Notes under the pieces: model-generated
Seen by the model: the letters and a program-made list of their open reading frames with translations, nothing else
Told to the model about the DNA's origin: nothing
Databases searched by the model: none
Program-made: the position numbers and the translations under genes
Shown: piece after piece, positions 34,563 to 42,315 of the stretch
Position numbering within the stretch: the stretch's first letter is position 1
Layout of the letters: every line of letters begins with the position of its first letter
NCBI RefSeq assembly: GCF_014773265.1
Contig: NZ_JACWMY010000015.1
Coordinates: 124,001-188,000 of the forward strand
Length of the DNA: 64,000 nt
Direction: 5' to 3'
Origin: Mucilaginibacter pankratovii
GTDB taxonomy: Bacteria; Bacteroidota; Bacteroidia; Sphingobacteriales; Sphingobacteriaceae

Positions 34563-37013
34563 CTACTTCGATCTGATAACCACCGTAGCAGGTGCCAAAC
34601 CCTCCGATGTGGCGGTGAATGTAATCGTCCCTGCCTGCTCTTTGCCCTGCACAATGGCCAAAGCCAACCCGTGAAATGCCTTGCGGTAATCTGCTTTAAA
34701 GGGGGCGTGGCTTACCGGGTCGCCGTTATCTACGCTGGCGATGGAGGCAGCTCCGCTGATTTTGAATTTCACCAGGTTGTCGGCATTGGGTACAACGTTG
34801 CCGTTCTTATCCAATATCCTTATAGTAATAAACGAAAGGTCCTTACCGTCCGCTTTAATGTTGCTTCTATCAGCAATCAGCTCAATTTTAGCTGGTGCGC
34901 CTGCTGTGTTTATCACCTTAGTTAATACAACCTTACCGTTTTTGCGCGATACTGCTTTCAGTGTACCCGGCTCGTATTTTAAGCGCCACATTACGTGCAG
35001 GTCGTCGCCGGTTTTCTTTTTGATGCCGATTGATTTGCCGTTGAGGTATAGTTCCACCTCGTCGGCATTGTTGTAATAGGCCCAAACGTCCACCGTTTTG
35101 CCGGCCTCCCAGTTCCAGTGCGGGAAGATGTGCAGCACGGTTTTATTGGTCCATTCGCTTTGATACATATAGTACACATCCTTAGGAAAACCCGCCAGGT
35201 CTATCACCCCGAAATACGAACTGCGCGATGGCCAGCTATACGGGGTAGGCTCACCCAGATAATCGAACCCCGTCCAGATGTACATGCCCGAGAGCATGGG
35301 GTTTTTCTTCACCACCTTCCAGGTTTCCTCGTGCGTGCTGCCCCATGGTGCCGAAACATTATCATATGCCGAAACAGAGTTATCCTTGTTACCGGTAGTA
35401 AAGGGCTTATCCCAGCTGATGGGCCAGCGGCGGATGCTATCCGATGGCATATCGTAACTGCCACGGGTTTCCAGCGCCGAAGTAGATTCGGTACTGATAA
35501 ATTTCTTCCCTGGATAACGTTTATGGAACGATTCGTAATCCTGGTGATGGTAGTTGTAGCCAATGATATCCAGCGCGCCCGAGGCGATAATGTTGCTGGC
35601 CGGTTCCGGATCGTTATTGGCGGCAGTGATGGGGCGGTTATCCAGGCTGCGTACAATGCCTGCCAGTTCGCGGGCTATAACGCGGCCAACAGTATCGGTG
35701 CGGCTGTATTGCTCGCCAATTTCGTTGCCGATGCTCCAGATGAAAACGGATGGGTGGTTACGGTCGCGCAGGATCTGGTCCTGCAGATCGCGTTTGTGCC
35801 ATTCGTCCCAAAACTGGTGGTAATCGTACTTGGTTTTCTTCATCTTCCACATATCGAAGGCCTCATCCATTACAATGAACCCCATCTTGTCGCACAGGTC
35901 CAGCAGTTCGGGCGCAGGCGGGTTGTGCGAGGTGCGGATACCATTCACGCCCATACCTTTCAGTATCTGTAATTGCCTTTCCAGCGCCCGGGTATTGATG
36001 GCGGCGCCAAGGCTTCCCAGATCGTGATGATCGCAAACGCCCAGGATCTTTAATGATTTGCCGTTCAGTATAAATCCCTTATCGGCATCAAATTCAAAGG
36101 TGCGGATGCCAAGGGGCGTGGTGTAAGTGTCGACAACTTTTTTATCAATAAGCACCTCTGTTACCACCTTGTATAAATATGGCGACTCAACCGACCATAA
36201 ACGCGGCGCATATACTGGAAGTGTATTTTCAAAAGAAACAGCTGAATCACTTAGCTGTGCTTTCGACGGTATCGACCCGCCGACGGCAACCAATTTATTA
36301 TCCGCGTCAAATATTTTAGTTCTAACGGTGTAGGGCTTTGCGGTTGACTGGCTGTTCCGAACCGTGGTTTTCACCACTACGCCTGCCGACTTAATGCCAA
36401 GCTCTGGCGTAGTCACATACGTCCCCCAATGATCAATCGCCACCGGGTTTGTCGTCACCAGCCAAACATTGCGGTAAATGCCGCTGCCCGAGTACCAGCG
36501 CGAATTGGGCTGTTCGGAGTTGTTCACCTTTACGGCAATCACATTTACGCCACCATAATTGAGGTACTTAGTTAGTTCGTACCTGAACGAGATATACCCA
36601 TTGGGCCTGAAGCCTAAATGGTGACCGTTCACCCAAACATCACTGTGCTGGTAAACGCCGTCGAAATCGATATAAACCTGCTTGCCTTTTGATGCCAGCG
36701 GTACAGTAAAGGTTTTGCGGTACCAGCCTATGCCGCCCGGCAAAGCGCCACCCTCGGGCGATGCCGGGTTATCCTTGCTAAATGTGCCCTCTATGCTCCA
36801 ATCATGCGGGAGGTTGAGCAAGCGCCAGTTTTTATCTGGGGCCGATGCTTTCTCCGCGCCCTTTACGTCGCCTAAATGGAATTTCCAGCCTTTATCGAAA
36901 TCGGCAATGGTTCGGCTGGTTTGGGCAGAGGCGTAAGGTGCAATTCCTAAGCACAATAGCAGTAATACAAGCATGCGGCGGCTTGCGGATGGCATTATTG
37001 AAAACATATTCAA
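34563..37013 (-). CDS. Secreted GH2 beta-galactosidase-family glycosidase
   Basis: An 816-residue glycoside hydrolase family 2 enzyme with a signal peptide (about 1-31, ending YASAQ). Domains in order: sugar-binding jelly roll (about 40-195; WYSGSGIYRNVWL), immunoglobulin-like sandwich (about 200-300), TIM barrel (about 310-600) with the acid/base in WSIGNEIGEQ and a likely nucleophile in KFISTESTSALE, a DUF4982 domain (about 640-700) and a C-terminal Ig-like domain. The likely activity is beta-galactosidase, though beta-glucuronidase or others are possible in GH2. It follows a DoxX-like gene by 31 bases but has its own promoter box. Confidence 0.92.
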   Translation of the reverse strand: MNMFSIMPSASRRMLVLLLLCLGIAPYASAQTSRTIADFDKGWKFHLGDVKGAEKASAPDKNWRLLNLPHDWSIEGTFSKDNPASPEGGALPGGIGWYRKTFTVPLASKGKQVYIDFDGVYQHSDVWVNGHHLGFRPNGYISFRYELTKYLNYGGVNVIAVKVNNSEQPNSRWYSGSGIYRNVWLVTTNPVAIDHWGTYVTTPELGIKSAGVVVKTTVRNSQSTAKPYTVRTKIFDADNKLVAVGGSIPSKAQLSDSAVSFENTLPVYAPRLWSVESPYLYKVVTEVLIDKKVVDTYTTPLGIRTFEFDADKGFILNGKSLKILGVCDHHDLGSLGAAINTRALERQLQILKGMGVNGIRTSHNPPAPELLDLCDKMGFIVMDEAFDMWKMKKTKYDYHQFWDEWHKRDLQDQILRDRNHPSVFIWSIGNEIGEQYSRTDTVGRVIARELAGIVRSLDNRPITAANNDPEPASNIIASGALDIIGYNYHHQDYESFHKRYPGKKFISTESTSALETRGSYDMPSDSIRRWPISWDKPFTTGNKDNSVSAYDNVSAPWGSTHEETWKVVKKNPMLSGMYIWTGFDYLGEPTPYSWPSRSSYFGVIDLAGFPKDVYYMYQSEWTNKTVLHIFPHWNWEAGKTVDVWAYYNNADEVELYLNGKSIGIKKKTGDDLHVMWRLKYEPGTLKAVSRKNGKVVLTKVINTAGAPAKIELIADRSNIKADGKDLSFITIRILDKNGNVVPNADNLVKFKISGAASIASVDNGDPVSHAPFKADYRKAFHGLALAIVQGKEQAGTITFTATSEGLAPATVVIRSK

Positions 37014-37033
37014 AAAGGGTGTTTGTTATATGT

Positions 37034-37068
37034 CAAACATACAATTATACTGTTGGATGTACAGCAAA
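37034..37068 (-). promoter_or_regulatory. Predicted promoter of the GH2 gene
   Basis: On the minus strand TTTG (37068-37065), a 23-base spacer and an exact TAnnTTTG box (TATGTTTG, 37041-37034) precede the ATG at 37013 by about 20 bases. The box overlaps the 3' end of the DoxX-like gene's surroundings. Confidence 0.5.
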
Positions 37069-37443
37069 CAAGCCCTTATAATTTTTACGATACGCTATCA
37101 GCAGGAAGATATTGAGGACTATTAAAACGCCACCCAGGAACAGCAGCTGCGGCCCCAGGAAAATATCGAACAAAAATATATTGAAGGTAATGGGGAACAG
37201 CATAATTAAAAACAAAGCGGTAAAGCGGTTGATGAGCAGGCCCAGTCCGCAGAGGATCTCCAGCACTTTTAAGCAGGGGAAAAAGTATTCGGCATGGGTA
37301 AGGGCGGTTAAATAGTTATCTGCCTTACGGTCTAAGCCGGGGAAGCGGACAATTCCGCTAATAAAATGAAGGAAAAAATCTAGGCCGAAGGCCAGGAAAA
37401 CTATCCCAAGCACAATGCGGGCGATCATTACAGCAGTTTTCAT
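37045..37443 (-). CDS. DoxX-like membrane protein
   Basis: A 132-residue protein with four hydrophobic helices, the layout of the DoxX/DoxD-like family: MIARIVLGIVFLAFGLDFF (about 5-25), FFPCLKVLEILCGLGLLI (about 54-72), FLIMLFPITFNIFLF (about 78-93) and LLFLGGVLIVLNIFLL (about 100-117). The Glu in KVLEILCG is a feature of the family. Members are linked to redox or sulphur metabolism and thiol stress, but the role here is unknown. Possibly co-transcribed with the GH2 gene. Confidence 0.8.
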   Translation of the reverse strand: MKTAVMIARIVLGIVFLAFGLDFFLHFISGIVRFPGLDRKADNYLTALTHAEYFFPCLKVLEILCGLGLLINRFTALFLIMLFPITFNIFLFDIFLGPQLLFLGGVLIVLNIFLLIAYRKNYKGLFAVHPTV

Positions 37444-37568
37444 GATGAGGGGGTTATGTGGTTTACCAAATATAATTATTTATAAACAGATAATTATAAG
37501 GAAGTTAAATGTCGCGTTGCACCCCTCCTATGTCGTTTTTGCACAGCGCGCAAGCCTGAAATGCCCAC

Positions 37569-37576
37569 TATATTTG
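37569..37576 (+). promoter_or_regulatory. -7 promoter box of the alpha/beta hydrolase gene
   Basis: Exact TAnnTTTG match (TATATTTG), about 38 bases before the ATG at 37614. The nearest upstream TTTG is 27 bases away, longer than ideal. Confidence 0.45.
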
Positions 37577-37613
37577 TATGGTCAACCAAATCAAAACAAT
37601 TTAACTCACTGTT

Positions 37614-38489
37614 ATGAAAAAAGTATTTAAAGCATCCGCAGCACTTAAACCGTTATTAATAATTGCTATTCTGGTTTTTACAGCATTTCAGTCTAACGGG
37701 CAAAAGCTTAAACCTGCCACCAGTGGCTATGCCCCGGTTAATGGCATAAAGGTTTATTACGAAGTATATGGCAAGGGCAAACCCATTGTTTTGTTGCATG
37801 GCGCTTTTTATACCATTGAGATGAACTGGGCGGAATTAATACCCCAACTATCGAAAACAAGAAAAGTAATTGCCCTCGAAATGCAGGGCCACGGGCACTC
37901 ACCCTATTCGGACAGGAAGTTAGACATTGTTACCATGGCAAGTGATGTGGCAGCGGTAATGGATTATTTAAAGGTTGATAGTGCCGATGTTGCCGGGTAC
38001 AGCATGGGTGGCTCTATAGCTTACCAGTTTGCTGTGCAGAGCCCTAAACGGTTACGGAAATTAGTCATTATTTCTTCTACCTATAAAACCAATGGCTGGC
38101 TGCCCGTAGTGAACAAGGCGTTTGACGGTTTCAAGCCTGAACTTTTTGATGACTCTCCTCTGCACACGGGATACGATGCTGCAGCACCCGACAAAACGAA
38201 ATGGCATAAGTTCTTAGCTCAGATGTTTGTTTTTGCCGGGGAGACCTTCGATGTAGGCGACAGCAATATCGCAAAAATCACCTCGCCGGTACTGCTCATC
38301 TCGGGCGACAATGACGGAGTGGATAAAATTGAGCTGATGAAAACCTATCAACTATTGGGAGGCGGCATAGCTGCCGACCTGGCTCCGATGCCAAAATCGC
38401 AATTGGCTATTGTGCCATCGCAGAGCCATGTGGGCCTGATGATGCAGACGAAAACAATATTGGGGTATATGGAGGAGTTTTTAAAGTAG
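37614..38489 (+). CDS. Secreted alpha/beta hydrolase
   Basis: A 291-residue serine hydrolase with an N-terminal signal peptide (about 1-30, ending SNG). It shows the oxyanion segment VLLHGAFYT, the EMQGHGHSP loop, nucleophile elbow GYSMGG (Ser at about 126), the acid in SGDNDGVD and the catalytic His in PSQSHVGLM. It resembles periplasmic esterases/lactonases and epoxide-hydrolase-like enzymes. The substrate is unknown. It has its own -7 box and is followed by the palindrome array. Confidence 0.87.
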   Translation: MKKVFKASAALKPLLIIAILVFTAFQSNGQKLKPATSGYAPVNGIKVYYEVYGKGKPIVLLHGAFYTIEMNWAELIPQLSKTRKVIALEMQGHGHSPYSDRKLDIVTMASDVAAVMDYLKVDSADVAGYSMGGSIAYQFAVQSPKRLRKLVIISSTYKTNGWLPVVNKAFDGFKPELFDDSPLHTGYDAAAPDKTKWHKFLAQMFVFAGETFDVGDSNIAKITSPVLLISGDNDGVDKIELMKTYQLLGGGIAADLAPMPKSQLAIVPSQSHVGLMMQTKTILGYMEEFLK

Positions 38490-38502
38490 GTGTTTTCTGG
38501 CC

Positions 38503-38647
38503 CGCCATCCGGGCATCTCCGCCTCGTCAAGTGTCCACACTTGACGAAAAAATATGGCAAGCGTCCACGCTTGCGAGTTTAGCATTTGGGTTAAGGTAAG
38601 CGTGGACGCTTACCAACGTTATTGCGCCAAGTGTGGACACTTGGCGC
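38503..38647. repeat. Array of four mirrored AAGyGT palindromes
   Basis: Palindromes at 38525-38546 (core AAGTGTCCACACTT), 38557-38574 (core AAGCGTCCACGCTT), 38595-38614 (core AAGCGTGGACGCTT) and 38624-38647 (core AAGTGTGGACACTT). Every stem change is made on both arms. The order T-C-C-T with centres CC, CC, GG, GG makes the whole block mirror-symmetric, so units can pair with themselves or with their mirror partner. A GCCCG-CCATC-CGGGC hairpin lies just upstream. It separates two convergent genes and may serve as a terminator or be a REP-like element. Confidence 0.85.
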
Positions 38648-38669
38648 GGCAGGAGGATTGTATATTCGC

Positions 38670-40079
38670 TCAGCTAAATGCAACTAATTGTAGTTCTTCC
38701 AAGCGGATTGCCATAGTTTCGACTGAAACTTGAAATATATCAGCCAAATTTTTAAATGGCTTGCCATTGTAAGATTCCGCTGAAGCAAGTATTTTAGTCA
38801 ATCCGCGTAAATCTTTACATTTTCTTCTAAAAGAAATCACATCCTTTTCATTTAAACCAAATGCTGTATCTTGATTTATCACAAATACTCCTTTTACGAA
38901 TAATTGTTGAAATTGGTCCTCAACTTGTTTTCTTGGCATCAAAAAAAATGTTGCGAACTTATCAGCTTGCAGTTCTTTAATATCTTTAGAACCGCGATTA
39001 CTTGATCCGTCTAAGGGCTTGTCTCTATGTAAAATAGCTTGTTTGTGTAAGAGCGCATGACCAAGTTCGTGAGCAGCGGTGAAATTTTGAGTCGAGATTG
39101 GAAATTGTTCGGAGATGGAAACAAGTCTTTTGCTTTTGTCAATAACTCCTGCAATCTGAAGCAACTCTCCATTAACTTCATGTTGTCCTAATGTAGGCTC
39201 CCAAAAAAATTTATAGTTTAAAATTTCACTGAGAACTTTGTCGGGCTTCAATACATCAATTGGATGTTGATAATTACTGCCTTTAAAAAATTTATTTCGA
39301 TGTTTCCATAATGCCAGTTGTACTTGCCTCGCCACTTCTTCGATGTCTGAATTAGACAATTTCTTATCTACCCAAATATCCGAACGTAAAGAATCCATTT
39401 CTTGATGGTACAAGGTATTGATTTTCACGTCTTCTTCAAGGGTTTGAAAGCATTCCGCACCCTTTGTTGTAAGTTCTTGATAGCTAACCTTTAGTGCTTT
39501 TGATTGGACATTAATCTGTGTAGGCCATTCTTCATTGCCAAACCAAAGTAGATTTAAGTTTATTATAGACAGGCATCCTGAAACAGCAGCTATAGCGTTG
39601 TTCAACGCGACGCCGGAATCACCCCTTGCGAATTTAACGCCATTATTAAATACGAAGATTGATGCATTCGATAATTCAACACACAAGTTCGCAATCTCAA
39701 GTAAAATCTCGGTAGGCAATTTAAGTGCTTCTACAGATTGGCGGTTTAACTCTGCTTTTAAATTCCGGTCAGACTCTTCATCCCGAGCTTGACGGAGTTT
39801 GATTGCTCGGTCGAACTCTTCTGAGTCTTGTTGAAAAAGTTGTTCTAATCGAGGATATATTCGACTCTTTATGTCTAAGTCAATTCTATTCAGTTCAGTA
39901 AGCGAATTTTTGTATCGTCCTCTATTTTTTATGTCATTAGTTAAAGTTATGACAGTTAAAGTTAATTGGGCTGCTAACATTCCTTGTAACGCGGCTGCAC
40001 TTCCTGACCCCGGTTTATGGTTACCCGCGCCGAATTTATTAAGAAGTGTTCCCGTTGGCAGATTAATTAAACTTTCCAT
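38670..40079 (-). CDS. Cyclodeaminase-like / ImmA-IrrE zinc protease fusion
   Basis: A 469-residue two-domain protein. The N-terminal part (about 10-205) resembles the cyclodeaminase/cyclohydrolase (FTCD_C) fold: the loop KPGSGSAAALQGMLAAQL (about 22-39) matches the family's PGGGSVAAL glycine loop, followed by long helices (LFQQDSEEFDRAIKLRQ; a late GVALNNAIAAV). After a linker (about 205-290) comes an ImmA/IrrE-type metalloprotease: zinc motif AAHELGHALLH (about 331-341), third ligand in ELQADKFATFFLMP (about 372), and the winged-helix-like end LADIFQVSVETMAIRLEEL. No XRE-type repressor gene, the usual partner, is adjacent. The gene is AT-richer than its neighbours, suggesting transfer. Both domain calls rest on motif reading; the fusion itself is seen directly as one uninterrupted frame. 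Confidence 0.8.
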   Translation of the reverse strand: MESLINLPTGTLLNKFGAGNHKPGSGSAAALQGMLAAQLTLTVITLTNDIKNRGRYKNSLTELNRIDLDIKSRIYPRLEQLFQQDSEEFDRAIKLRQARDEESDRNLKAELNRQSVEALKLPTEILLEIANLCVELSNASIFVFNNGVKFARGDSGVALNNAIAAVSGCLSIINLNLLWFGNEEWPTQINVQSKALKVSYQELTTKGAECFQTLEEDVKINTLYHQEMDSLRSDIWVDKKLSNSDIEEVARQVQLALWKHRNKFFKGSNYQHPIDVLKPDKVLSEILNYKFFWEPTLGQHEVNGELLQIAGVIDKSKRLVSISEQFPISTQNFTAAHELGHALLHKQAILHRDKPLDGSSNRGSKDIKELQADKFATFFLMPRKQVEDQFQQLFVKGVFVINQDTAFGLNEKDVISFRRKCKDLRGLTKILASAESYNGKPFKNLADIFQVSVETMAIRLEELQLVAFS

Positions 40080-40199
40080 TCATAACTAACATTAAATTAA
40101 AACTTTAACGAGTTGAAGTTACGAATTAAAACCCAATTTACCAAGTTAATTAGCATTCCACCTGTGGTCGGTATTATTTACCGCACCACCACCACTCCC

Positions 40200-40976
40200 C
40201 TACACCCACCTACTCAAAAACGCCCCAAACGCATCCTTATATTGATCCCCCACCGTAATGTTGATCTTGCCTATTTGCATGGCGTTGCGGGTAATGGAGT
40301 TGATCTTATCCAGCGATACGATGTACGAGCGGTGCACGCGCATAAAGCGTTTGGCGGGCAGCTTTTCTTCCAGTGCTTTCAGGCTGCTGAGGGTGAGGAT
40401 GGCCTTCTCGGAGTTTTTGAGGAACACTTTTACATAATCCTTCAGGCTTTCCAGGTACAATATATCGCTTAGCGCGATGCGCACCAGCTGGTATTCTACT
40501 TTGATGAAAAGGTAATCGTCTTCCACGCGTTCGGCAACTACGGGTGCGGGTTCTGTTGCAGGGGCGGCGGCAGCTGCAGGTGCCGGGTTGTTCGATTTTT
40601 GCAGCAATTCTGCATAGGCCAAAGCCTTGTTGGCGGCATGCAAAAACTCTTCGTAGTTAAAAGGTTTCAGCAGGTAATCCAATGCATCTACCCGGTAACC
40701 TTCCAGCGCGAACTGGTTGTAAGCGGTGGTGAAGATGATGCGGGGTTTGCTGGGGCCGCGACTATCCAGTACGCGGGCAAGTTCGATACCATTGAGGTTG
40801 GGCATCTGGATGTCTAAAAATATCAGGTCTACCTTATGCTGCTGTAAGCCGCCCAATGCTTCTACCGCGCTGCCGTATCTGCCCACCAGGTTTAAAAACG
40901 GGGTTTGTTCAATAAAAGCGCAAACCAGGCCAAGGGCAAGCGGCTCATCATCAACGGCAATGCAGTTTACAGTCAT
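40200..40976 (-). CDS. LytTR-family response regulator
   Basis: A 258-residue two-component regulator. The receiver domain (1-120) has the acidic pair AVDDEP, phospho-acceptor Asp55 in LIFLDIQMPN, FTTAYNQFAL and the conserved Lys in YLLKPFN. An Ala/Pro linker (about 130-150) joins it to a LytTR DNA-binding domain (about 155-258; YLESLKDYVKVF, RFMRVHRSYIVSL). It starts 6 bases after its cognate kinase gene ends, and probably controls genes such as the divergent outer-membrane barrel. Confidence 0.95.
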   Translation of the reverse strand: MTVNCIAVDDEPLALGLVCAFIEQTPFLNLVGRYGSAVEALGGLQQHKVDLIFLDIQMPNLNGIELARVLDSRGPSKPRIIFTTAYNQFALEGYRVDALDYLLKPFNYEEFLHAANKALAYAELLQKSNNPAPAAAAAPATEPAPVVAERVEDDYLFIKVEYQLVRIALSDILYLESLKDYVKVFLKNSEKAILTLSSLKALEEKLPAKRFMRVHRSYIVSLDKINSITRNAMQIGKINITVGDQYKDAFGAFLSRWV

Positions 40977-40982
40977 GTTGGT

Positions 40983-42056
40983 TTATAAGGAAAGTGTTAA
41001 GTTAACGGTATAAACGTTGGCATCCAAATCGTTATTCACCTCCAAAATATGTTTGCCGGGGTATAATAGGTCCAGCCGGCGGATGGTATTGGCAAGCCCG
41101 ATGCCTTTGTTATCCTCCAGGTCGGCACCCTGTTTTTTATAAATGCTGTTTTGCACATGCAGTTTCACCTGGTTCTCGTCCTGCGTAATGCGTACTTCAA
41201 TAGTGCTGGGCAGGGTATCGCTTACGCCGTGCTTAAAAGCGTTCTCTACAAAGGGCAAAAACAACATGGGTGCCACCGGGAACTCTTTTAACGGTACCGG
41301 CGATGTATAATCTACTGTTACCTTATCGGTAAGGCGCAGCTGCATCAGGCTGATATAATCTTTAATAAAAGCTATCTCCTGGCTCAGCAGGGCGGTGCTG
41401 TTTTGGGTATCGTACAGCACATAACGCATCATCCGCGAAAGCTGGTGCAGCGCCGTGCGCGATGTTTCTACGTTCACCAGCGTAAGGGCGTAAATATTAT
41501 TCAGCGTGTTGAAAAAGAAGTGCGGGTTGATCTGCGCCTTTAAAAACGACAGCTCGGAACTGATCTTATCGGCCTCCATCTCCTTTTGCAGGGTTTTGTT
41601 CTTTTGCCAGCTTTGCACAGTGGCCACACTGGTACTTATACCCAGCACAAGCGAGGTAATGGTGATGGTGAACGTATCAAAGTAACCGTGCTTGCCAAAG
41701 CCGCGTTTGACGGGCCCGCGTTTATGAAAAGCCACTTCCAGCAATTCGCGGATATTAAAAAACCTGTCGGCAAAGCCGGTTAAAAACACAATGGCTATAA
41801 TAATGGCAGTAAGCAGCAAAAAGTAAATACCATTGCGTTTTTTGAGCAGGAAGGTAGGCACCAGCACATACGCATTTAAATAGTACGCACCTACGAGCAG
41901 GGCAAATACAAAGGTTTGCTTTAACCAAAACTGGTAAGGCACCTCTATATCGCGCAAAAAGGGCTGGTAAAACAGCAGTATATTGCCCAGCACTATCCAT
42001 ATCAGTATCTGGATGAGGATGCTGCCAAATGAGCTTTTAAAACGTTGAATTATCAT
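40983..42056 (-). CDS. LytS-like sensor histidine kinase
   Basis: A 357-residue membrane histidine kinase of the His_kinase (PF06580) family. Four hydrophobic helices (about 12-30, 48-70, 78-103 and 132-152) form the sensor, followed by the phospho-acceptor region LKAQINPHFFFNTLNNIYAL with His179 and the ATPase domain with N box PFVENAFKHGV and G box GIGLANTIRRL. No periplasmic sensor domain is evident, so the signal is probably sensed in the membrane. Its gene is first in the kinase-regulator operon and divergent from a TonB-linked barrel. Confidence 0.94.
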   Translation of the reverse strand: MIIQRFKSSFGSILIQILIWIVLGNILLFYQPFLRDIEVPYQFWLKQTFVFALLVGAYYLNAYVLVPTFLLKKRNGIYFLLLTAIIIAIVFLTGFADRFFNIRELLEVAFHKRGPVKRGFGKHGYFDTFTITITSLVLGISTSVATVQSWQKNKTLQKEMEADKISSELSFLKAQINPHFFFNTLNNIYALTLVNVETSRTALHQLSRMMRYVLYDTQNSTALLSQEIAFIKDYISLMQLRLTDKVTVDYTSPVPLKEFPVAPMLFLPFVENAFKHGVSDTLPSTIEVRITQDENQVKLHVQNSIYKKQGADLEDNKGIGLANTIRRLDLLYPGKHILEVNNDLDANVYTVNLTLSL

Positions 42057-42315
42057 TTGCTATAAGCAATTTGTAAACAGTGTGTTACAATATTACAAAT
42101 CCATTCGCCATATCCCCAACCAAAATCTACAGGAGGCACACATTTACCGACGAGAGCTTAAAACTTACCGTTAAAAAGGTTTTTTTGCGGGTTTGATGTT
42201 CCGGCGGCTTTTCATCGGTTAAAAAGGGGCATCTGTCTACACAATTCCATTACCTGTCTATCGCATTTTTTTAGGGTGCTGTAAAAGTATTGTTTTGTGC
42301 ATCATCAAAAAATAT
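42057..42315. promoter_or_regulatory. Divergent promoter region, kinase and outer-membrane barrel
   Basis: About 260 bases that must hold the promoters of both the two-component operon (minus) and the barrel gene (plus). TTAAAAAGG occurs at about 42171 and 42219, and TTGTTTTG near 42290 is one mismatch from the -7 box. LytTR regulators bind direct repeats in such positions, but I cannot define their sites. Confidence 0.3.

Noticed and set aside
38503..38647. CRISPR array
   Set aside because: The units are palindromes in alternating orientation with unequal spacers and no cas genes are near; this is a hairpin repeat array.
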